A DNA stretch of 64,000 bases, taken from assembly GCF_021462225.1 (NCBI RefSeq), contig NC_061794.1, forward strand, positions 43,648,914-43,712,913, read 5' to 3'. The DNA is from Girardinichthys multiradiatus. Lineage: Eukaryota; Chordata; Actinopteri; Cyprinodontiformes; Goodeidae. A program made the translations under genes and the position numbers. The notes under the pieces are model-generated. The model was not told where the DNA came from. It was given only the letters and a program-made list of their open reading frames with translations, and searched no databases. Of this stretch, positions 56,050-64,000 are shown piece after piece (position 1 is the stretch's first letter; each line of letters begins with the position of its first letter).

Positions 56050-56919
56050 ATGAAGACCAAGGAACACACCAGGCAGGTCCGAGATACTGTTGTGGAGACG
56101 TTTAAAGCTGGATTTAGATACAAAAAGATTTCCCAAGCTTTAAACATCCCAAGGAGCACTGTGCAAGCAATCATATTGAAATGGAAGGAGTATCAGACCA
56201 CTGCAAATCTACCAAGACCCGGCCGTCCCTCTAAACTTTTATCTCGAACAAGGAGAAGACTGATCAGAGATGCAGCCAAGAGGCCCATGATCACTCTGGA
56301 TGAACTGCAGAGATCTACAGCTGAGGTGGGAGAGTCTGTCCATAGGACAACAATCAGTCGTACTCTGCACAAATCTGGCCTTTATGGAAGAGTGGCAAGA
56401 AGAAAGCCATTTCTCAAAGATATCCATAAAAAGTCTCATTTAAAGTTTGCCACAAGCCACCTGGGAGACACACCAAACATGTGGAAGAAGGTGCTCTGGT
56501 CAGATGAAACCAAAATCAAACTGTTTGACCACAATGGAAAACGATATGTTTGGCATAAAAGCAACACAGCTCATCACCCTGAACACACCATCCCCACTGT
56601 CAAACATGGTGGTGGCAGCGTCATGGTTTGGGCCTGCTTTTCATCAGCAGGGACAGGGAAGATGGTAACAATTGATGGGAAGATGGATGGGGCCAAATAC
56701 AGAACCATTCTGGAAGAAAACGTGTTGGAGTCTGCAAGAGACCTGAGACTGGGATGGAGATTTATCTTCCAACAAGACAATGATCCAAAACATAAAGCCA
56801 AATCTACAATGGAATGGTTCACAAATAAACGTATCCAGGTGTTGGAATGGCCTAGTCAAAGTCCAGACCTGAATCCAATCCAGAATCTGTGGAAAGAGCT
56901 GAAGACTGCTGTTCACTAA
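56050..56919 (+). pseudogene. Outer Tc1 transposase, catalytic Glu replaced by Gln
   Basis: A 289-codon frame beginning MKTKEHTRQVRDTVVETFKA with paired helix-turn-helix regions and the GRPSK linker. Catalytic Asp 152 (LWSDETK) and Asp 243 (FQQDNDPKH) are present, but the third acidic position, 34 residues further on, is Gln 278 (NPIQNLW; CAG at 56881-56883) where Tc1 enzymes have Glu. The frame also stops early at 56917-56919; homologous sequence continues downstream to about 57,060. Enzyme activity is therefore very unlikely. Confidence 0.9.
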
Positions 56920-57359
56920 CGCTCTCCATCCAAACCTCACTGAGCTCAAGCTGTTTTGCGAGGAAGAATGGGCAAGAATTTCAGTCTCTTTATGTGCAAA
57001 ACTGATAGAGATAAACCCCAAGAGACTTGCAGCTGTAATTGCAGCAGGATGGAGCTACAAAGTATTAACGCAAGGGGGCCGAATGATATTGCACACCCCA
57101 CGTTTCAGTTTTTTATTTGTTAAAAAAGTTTGACACCTCCAATAAATTTCATTCCACTTCACGATTGTGTCCCACTTGTTGAATCTTCACAAAAATTTGA
57201 ATTTTATATCTTTATGTTTGAAGCCTGAAATGTTGCAAGACATTGAAAAGTTCAAGGGGGCTGAATACTTTCGCAAGGCACTGTAAAAAACTAACTGACT
57301 GACTGACAATACTTCTGTTTGTGCAAAATCTGAACCATGTACTAAACCTTTTTCTCTGC

Positions 57360-57545
57360 CTCTTACACACATACACATGGGGATTTGAGCGCTCCCTGGA
57401 CATTAGACACCTGCCCTCCCCATGGCTTCCCTCCACCAGAGACGCTTCTTCAGCAACCTCTGACCAGGAGTTGAACCCAGGACCTTCTTGGTGCAAGGAA
57501 ACAGTGCTAACAACTCTGCTGCCATGCAGCCGTTCTCAGTTATTT
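57360..57545 (+). repeat. Tail of a dispersed fish repeat
   Basis: Contains GAACCCAGGACCTTCTTGG, GCAAGGAAACAGTGCTAAC and GCTGCCATGCAGCC, the familiar end of the same dispersed fish repeat as at 46,530. It is noncoding. Limits are approximate. Confidence 0.5.
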
Positions 57546-57829
57546 GAGGCCATTTTAAAATAAAGAAAAACCAAATGAAAATATTTTCCAGATTCAAACA
57601 ACTGGTGAAACATTCTGCAGAAAGAATTAAAAAATATTCTATCATGGCTTGAAATTTTTCATCAGCAGCAAAATTTGACCCCAATGATATTGTTTATCCC
57701 TCTGAAACCCTTTAGTTTGTACATTAATGGTAGTTGAAGTCATTTTTATTGTATTTTATCAAATGAAGAGGTTCTATATCCAAATAACAGTCCACCTCAA
57801 TTGAAGGTGCTCCTCTCTTCTTAAGTGGT

Positions 57830-58105
57830 TCTGCTGGAGGTTTCTTCCTTTTTAAAAGAGAGTTGTTCCTTTCTACTGTCGCCACATGTTTTCTTTGGGG
57901 TATTACTGCAAGATGAATGGCTTGATTTCATTCAGGTATGCTTCCTTAGAGGAAAAGCCTTTTATAATCTGCTTGATTTGACTGTGTTTTAATGCCTTAT
58001 AGTTTAGACTGAATTGGATTCTATTTAACTGTATCGGTTGGTCTTGTAAAGTGTCTTGAGATGTGACATTTCCTGTGAATTGACCTGGTATTAATGAATT
58101 AAAGT
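57830..58105 (+). repeat. Old LINE-3'-end-like repeat
   Basis: A diverged copy with GTTGTTCCTTTCTACTGTCGC, a CTTCCTTAGAGG word, GTGTCTTGAGATGTGACA and an AATTAAAGTGAACTGAATG tail. It is related in layout to 55,640-55,978 but much more decayed. Confidence 0.5.
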
Positions 58106-58398
58106 GAACTGAATGAAAACACTCCCATCACAATGTTCAGAAGGGGTTTTATAATGAATCTTTTACCCAAAAGAAAAAAGCCGTGAAGACGTGAGAGCTT
58201 TTTTAATCATAGACTTCAAATATTCTTGATGAACAATGAAGCAGAATTATTGTCTGTTTAGGAAACATGTTACTGTTAATGGGCAGAAACTTAGAATCCT
58301 GCAACAGTTTTTATTTATTTTGTTTTGTGAAAAAGTTATACAACATTTTCCTCATCTGTACTTTGAGCTCTGATTGTTTCACAGAGTTTAGTTCAGGT

Positions 58399-59306
58399 CT
58401 AAACTGAAGATGTTTCCTCAGCAGATGAACGGTTCTGTTTGTCCTCCTCTCTGATTTCCTCCCTCTCTGGGTTGGTCTGCAGGAAGAACAGGAGGAGAAA
58501 TTGACTCTCTGAGACAGTTATAAAAACACTAATGAAACTCAGGTGTTTTAGAGAGATTCAGACTCACCATGAGAGACGACAGCATATTCTGATTCTACAG
58601 CAGGATCTGAAAAACATTCAGATGAGAACTGAGACTTCTGGTTTACAGAGATTAGGAGACTTTCCCGGAACTAGAAGCAAAGTCCTAGAAAACTTGTTCA
58701 GTATCAAGCTGATCTGTGCAGAACCATCAACTGCTGATTGATGCACAGATCATGTTGGTAGATTTTACTCTGACCAAACAAACAGAAATAATCTCCATAA
58801 ATGAGGCAGCTGAAACATTAACGTACTATAATGTTCATAAATATTTTCCTGTTTCTGTACATCTGTTGCAGAATCTCTCATCATCTTCAGTCAGATGCTC
58901 TGTTTTAACTCCTGCCTCCTTAGGGATCCCTCAGCCATCACTGCTCTGCTGGTTGCTCAGATATGTTTAATGCAAACAGAGACTCATTGTTTCATTATTA
59001 CTAAACTAAGCTTTAGACAGACACTTCCTTCCTCATAGTTGATTCTCTGACCCTGCAGACCTCTGACATGCACAGAAGGCTGACCAACACTCTGAAGAAG
59101 AAGAAAGTAAGGAAGAAGCCTTCATGCCTCAGAAGAGCTTTGGTATAAATGTAGTTTTTAAAGGGAGGACAACACAGCTGTTTTTGTGTTTTGTGTATCC
59201 TCACCATTGGTTTTCGGGACCCTCTTCTTCCTGCAGAAAATCACCAGAGGTGTTGATAACAAGATGATCTTGACGACCAGAGTCAGACCCACATAAAGCT
59301 GCAGAC
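58399..59306 (-). CDS. Receptor fragment E: transmembrane and tail exons only
   Basis: Exons homologous to gene B: transmembrane 59205-59306, tail 58568-58606 and 58399-58476. The membrane segment keeps the buried lysine (LTLVVKIILLSTPLVIFC) and has no stop. The first tail exon is open and encodes SEYAVV (58575-58592), which fits the ITIM pattern S-x-Y-x-x-V and is lost in B, C and D. The exon is 39 nt, one more than in gene A, so the last exon reads in phase 1 unless a different border is used; both frames end within about 25 codons. Homology to the upstream intron continues to about 59,712 and then stops. No V or signal exon is found before 64,000; they may lie beyond the right edge. Confidence 0.6.
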
Positions 59307-59714
59307 CTGCAGTGTTGTTAACAAGAGATCATCCAGTTTACAAATACAACATTTAAATGTGGGCATCTCTGCACATCCCTCTGGCTCAACAATAAATGTA
59401 GGTAAATTGTTTGCTATTTTGCTTAAGCTGTTTGTACAAATTATTGGATATTTAAAGTTTGCAGCATAAAGAGTTCAACATGAATCCTGCAACAGTGGTG
59501 AGGTTGGTCAGATAAGAGCCTATGTGCTGTTGCAGAGGAAATAACAAAAGAGGTTTTAGTCTTCAGCAAAAACTGTTGTTAAAAAGAGTCACAACGACAT
59601 TCATCAATGACTCGACTCTGATGATTAAATCTAATCTTTCGCTCCTCAGTAGTTCTTAATAATATTAACTGATTAAAACCAGATCAGGTCTAAAGTAAAA
59701 CATCCAGCATGTTT

Positions 59715-62700
59715 AAAAATGTTTTCTGAATAGAAATTGTATTCCAAAACTGTTGATAGTATCTGGCATCAGTTTGGGCCGGCAGCTACAATCACTCAAT
59801 TCTGGTTGTAGTTTGTTTTTGAAAGTGTTGTTCCCCCAGCCAGGATAAAAAGATGGATAAAACTTGGACTCTGTACTGTAAACAAACAAGATCCTGGTAG
59901 GAAACTGCAGCTTGAAATGCAACATTAACCTAGCTCTAGCTCAGCCCAGGAAGGAGGAGTTACAGCTCGAATCCCCCACTATGCCGTGGAGCCACTACCA
60001 ACAACACTTCATTCTCTACCACGTGACTCTCCCAAAGAGGCGGACATGAGAGGCACGTCCGTCTCGCTGGCAAGCTGGACTAATTCTGCAAACTTGAATC
60101 CAGAGCTGACTATGATCCATCGTTTGAGTATCTGCCGATCGAGTGTTGTAGAAAAATTGGTATTTACCAAGAGAAGAAATAAAGCTACCAAGTTAGCTTT
60201 ATTGATTACCATGTGCATGGGAGAGCAGTTTACAGCAGTCAGACAGGTGTTCAACAGCCCTGCCAAACCCGCTCTAGACAAAGAACATCCCTTTAGAACC
60301 GGTTCAACATAGCAATTCATGGAACTGAAGCCCTGATACAGTGGAGTGCTTATCCAGGACTCTTCGTCCCTGGAACCCTCCCTGGGACAAACAGAGCCAT
60401 CTGTAGATCCATTACTTTGGGACCTGATTATACATTAGGCCATATATTAAGGGCCAGGGAGAGGTAATGATTACTATTTTAGATCATGCAGAGTATGAAG
60501 AGGTTATGAAAGGGTTCTTAATCAAGGCACCGAAATTTCGAGAAATTAAAATTTTGACAAAGGGGTTATGGAACTTTTCTTTCTGAGCTTCTGTAGAAAG
60601 ACATCTGAGCCAGAGAGTTCCTGGAAGAGACTTCCTCCCCACCTTACTTCCTTCGTCTTCCTTCCTCCCTGCCTAAGAGGAGACGGCAGGAATCGCACGT
60701 CTTCCTACCTGCCAGTATTGGCAGCAGGAGCTACCCACAGCTATTACTGAGAGTACCTGAAACATTTATTTGTTCATACTCACCAAGTTGGCCAGACTTT
60801 GCAACTTCCAACTTCGCAACTCAAACCACTGCCCTTTGGACATCCCATAATCATTCTTCAGAACGATTCATGTAAGAGGTGGTGTTTATGCAGGGAAATC
60901 TAGTTTAGGATGAAATAATCTAAATGTTGTTTATTTCATGATCTTTTGCTTTGTTTGTGGTTCTAAAGGTTGAACTATTTCGGTGCTAGCAGGCTATCTG
61001 CTCAGCTTATGTGAACAGACCTCTCAGCCTTGAGGCTAGTTTGGTGCAAAATTCAGAAAAGACCTTTGCTATGCCACCTGATACTGTCTGACCTGATTAA
61101 GTATTCACTCCACCTCCCTGTTCCTCCTGCTGCAGGAGTCTCAGAGATGGTTCCCAGACTGGAGAGCACAAGATAAAGATGCCATTCTAGGCCTTGAATT
61201 GTATCAACATGCTAGGGAAGAACTCCCAGACCTCAAGGGAGTTATCTTAGAATGATGGTATAAGCAGGATTCTTTCCTTTGTCTAAACCGAACGGTTTGG
61301 CAAGGCTGGTAAAAGCATGTCTGGTGCTGTAGAACTGTTTTCCCTCAAAGTATAATAAAGCGGATTTGAGTGATGAACACTGATCTCTTCCTTTGGTAAA
61401 TACGAATTTTTCCATACCAACTGCTGACTAGGATGGTATTCCTTGACTGATTTATTCCGAGGACATAGACAAAGGAAGGGTCTGATCAAACTGGGAAGAG
61501 CTTCCCTGCCTCAAACCTGTTGGGACCCACAGCCATGGATTTCAACATTAAACTCCGGTACGTACTTTTCTGGAACTTTCAAAATAAAGTGCATTAACCT
61601 TCTTCCGGCACAGCCAGGAAACGAGATAACTGTGGACTTCCTGTGACGCCGCTACCCAAATAAAAGCACAGCTGTTGCTATATCCGCCCTCTTTCCACAC
61701 GGCCTTCGAGAAGGACCGGTCAGGGGAGGCCCAGCGCGCTGATGTCTTTTGCTGGCAAAAAGACATAAACTCTTCAACTGGATCCAAGGAAGCCATACGA
61801 TCATCGATTATATGCAAAGATAAGTACGGATGAAATACTGTCTGTGTATCCGGTATTTTCATTCATGAACGGGGGTAATTAAGGTACAAGCATTGCTTGA
61901 CTGTCTCTCCGAGCCCCCGCAGACACAAACGGTGTTCAAGAGAAGCCCCTGCAAAGACGCGGTCTCCCAGCCTGGAAGGAAGACAGCAGAGACCGCAGCG
62001 GACAGGACGGGCCGCCCAGCTACAGCTCCGGAACTAACCCTTTTGTTCACAGAGCGAACGCACCTTCGACCCCCGAGAGGTTAGCTGAAAGCTAACCGCT
62101 TGTCCTGCAACACACGTGCCGGTTTGTGTCCTGCAACACACGTGCCGGTTTGTGTTCTTTGTATGTTTTAAGGTTAAGATAAACTTTATTTAAAGGGTGA
62201 TTTTAAACAGAACATTGCTCATAACGCGCCGTCCGCGCTTATGCATTTTAACCCTTTTATTAACCCTGGTATTTTAAAGGTATGTGTTGATTCTGGTGCT
62301 GAGCTATTAGCTTCTTTTGTTAGCTCAACTGTTAACCGGTTAGAACACGTGCTTGCTACTAAAGAGTATTTAACAGAAAGGTTGTTAGTTTTCAAGCTAC
62401 TGAATAAAGATTTGGCTCTTTTCCAAAATACTCCCTTAATAATATTTCTTCGAATATTATTTCAATAACTAAAGGCAGATAATTAGACACCGTTGAGAAA
62501 TGGTCATCCAGAAGGTTGGTTTTATTCAGCAGATCATTATTTAAAACATTATTTTATTAAAATAATATTTTATCTGATCTTGCATTGTGAATGGTTGTCT
62601 AAACGTTTGCTGATTATTGCCCAAGTTGGTTCCAAGACTAACTTAACTTCATTTCCAGATTCTTCAAGATAATCCTTGGTTCTCAAAAATAAACATTACA

Positions 62701-63406
62701 TGGTAATGTTGCATCACTCTTTTGGTCATGGTTTCCAATAATCTTTAATCAACTTGTTTATATTGTACATAGCCCATTAGTCTTTGTTATTCTTTAATTC
62801 TGCTTGGTAGTTTAGTTGGATTGTTTTAGAATAGTAAAGAGTTTGTTGATTGAAATATGTTTGACTTTGAGTTGACTTATTTTTGTTAATAAATTCTTGT
62901 ATTTTAAGAAATTGTGTGAATTCATTCCATATGTGTGCAGAGTTTATGCTGTTCAATAATGTCAGAGCTCGTCTCACACCTTTCTATTTTGTCCTAATAC
63001 CATCACCTTACTGGGCTGGTATTCACAGGATAACCCTTAACAGACCAAAATATTATTTGATAAAATATTAAAATATTAATATTAAATAATAAATAATATT
63101 CTCAGATTCATAATTACAACAAACACAACTATGGTAAAAGGGAAGGAGGATTTCTGACTGGGTGTTCTTGGAGACTCAGCAGAGACAGTGAGATCCTCAA
63201 TCAGCATAATTTTACAATTATTGTTATTAATTTGCTTAATAGCTTGTTAAAAATGAACGCAAAATATTACCAACCAATCCCACACAAATACTCAGAATGG
63301 TTGAAGGACATACAAGCACATCTCACTATTACAGTGATGTGGTTTGCCTACTTTGATGCTGGATCCAGTTTTATTAAAAAAATCAACCACACAATTAGGA
63401 GACTTT
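59715..63406. other. Unclassified region upstream of fragment E
   Basis: No domain recognised. A frame at 59986-60312 contains MIHRLSICRSSVVEKLVFTK but matches nothing I know. GC-rich DNA at 61,870-62,090 is followed by a 26-bp direct duplication. An AATAAAGCGG word lies near 61,351. The mixture suggests one or more inserted retroelements without recognisable coding parts. Confidence 0.45.
62101..62152. repeat. 26-bp direct tandem duplication with CACGTG
   Basis: Two exact adjacent copies (62101-62126 and 62127-62152), each holding the E-box palindrome CACGTG within ACACACGTGCCGG. It may be a small regulatory duplication inside an inserted element. Confidence 0.9.
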
Positions 63407-64000
63407 CTTGTCCTCTTCAGGTTGGAGGGGAGTTCCTGCCTCAAGTGGAGGAGTTTAAGTATCTCGGGGTCTTGTTCACGAGTGAGGGAAGAATGGAGCG
63501 GGAGATCGACAGACGGATCGGTGCGGCTGCCACAGTAACGGGGGCGCTGTGCCGGTCCGTTGTGGTGAAGAGAGAGCTGAGCCGAAAAGCAAAGCCCTCA
63601 ATTTACCGGTCGGTCTACATTCCTACCCTCACCTATAGTCATGAACTTTGGGTCATGACCGAAAGAACGAGATCCCGGATACAAGCAGCTGAAATGAGCT
63701 TCCTCCGTAGGGTGGCCGGGCACTCCCTTAGAGATAGGGTGAGGAGCTCGGCCATCCGGGAGGGGCTCGGAGTAGAGCCGCTGCTCCTCCACATTGAGAG
63801 GAGCCAGTTGAGGTGGCTCGGGCATCTGTACCGGATGCCTCCTGGACGCCTTCCTCGGGAGGTGTTGCAGGCACGTCCCACCGGGAGGAGGCCCAGGAGA
63901 CGCTGGAGAGACTATGTCTCTCGGCTGGCCTGGGAACGCCTTGGGCTCCCCCTGGAGGAACTGGAGGAGGTGTCTGGAGAGAGGGACGTCTGGGCGTCTC
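63407..64000 (+). mobile_element. RTE-like LINE fragment, C-terminal part, runs off the window
   Basis: Same family as the LINEs at 8.4, 18.4 and 29.5 kb but on the plus strand and starting at CTTGTCCTCTTCAGGTTGG, that is, 5'-truncated after the RT active site. The frame contains [38 protein letters not shown] and [14 protein letters not shown] and continues past the right edge. A 12-nt in-frame deletion removes part of the RGRPRT segment near 63,895. Confidence 0.9.

Larger units (their letters stand above)
53744..57283 (+). mobile_element. Tc1-like transposon (outer), with two nested insertions
   Basis: Ends are CAGTGCCTTGCGAAAGTA and its inverse, each flanked by TA (53742-53743 and 57284-57285), as expected for Tc1/mariner insertion. 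Long inverted ends of about 200 bp are visible (53,744-53,960 and 57,070-57,283). The left half is interrupted by a second Tc1 element (54061-55628) and a LINE 3' end (about 55,640-55,978). Removing them would leave an element of about 1.6 kb, the usual Tc1 size. Confidence 0.92.

Noticed and set aside
62241..62468. A retroviral-type protease because of the residues VDSGAE
   Set aside because: The match is only a short chance-sized motif, the flap and other conserved protease residues are absent, and no gag or RT follows.

Overview
The window is teleost fish genomic DNA. It carries no prokaryotic gene layout. Genes are split into short exons with GT-AG borders, and the DNA is AT-rich and crowded with fish-type repeats: RTE-like, L2-like, Rex1-like and I-clade LINEs, Tc1 transposons and an endogenous retrovirus fragment. 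The species cannot be named from the sequence alone.

The host content is a minus-strand cluster of CD300/CMRF35-like (pIgR-like) single V-domain immune receptors, here called A to E. Each complete copy follows one exon plan: signal peptide (40-43 nt), V-set Ig domain (333 nt), Ser/Thr/Pro stalk (132-147 nt), transmembrane segment (102 nt) and tail exons. Gene A (4,537-16,339) encodes an uncharged transmembrane segment and a long tail with a canonical ITIM and a YEEI motif, so it looks inhibitory. Gene B (24,170-27,449) has a lysine inside the membrane segment and a stop seven codons into the tail, the usual look of an adaptor-coupled activating partner. Gene C (35,264-38,922) and fragment D (43,674-46,190) share a stop inside the transmembrane exon. 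Fragment E (58,399-59,306) keeps transmembrane and tail exons only, and its 5' exons are not in the window.

Layout. 1-4.5 kb: no gene seen; one strong hairpin. 4.5-16.3 kb: gene A, whose stalk-TM intron holds about 139 copies of a 31-bp minisatellite split by a truncated RTE-like LINE. 14.66-38.9 kb: an approximately 11.1-kb tandem duplication (two full units and part of a third); each full unit carries the same full-length RTE-like LINE (one with an intact 1,064-codon ORF) and the same decayed L2-like LINE. 38.9-43.7 kb: an insertion made of an I-clade LINE 3' end with an RNase H domain plus a roughly 3-kb unrecognised cassette. The cassette has two reading frames, each with its own TATA-like box and each broken by one in-frame TGA, and three 17-bp iterons. 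43.7-46.2 kb: fragment D. 46.5-50 kb: a dispersed fish repeat, a 3' LTR with retroviral env remnant, and a Rex1-like LINE end. 50-53.7 kb: nothing recognised. 53.7-57.3 kb: a Tc1 element with a second, younger Tc1 element and a LINE 3' end nested inside it. 58.4-59.3 kb: fragment E. 59.7-63.4 kb: unclassified. 63.4-64 kb: another RTE-like fragment.

Together the receptors suggest a paired inhibitory/activating family that expands by tandem duplication and then repeatedly loses tail and membrane signalling parts. Transposons reshape its introns and upstream regions.
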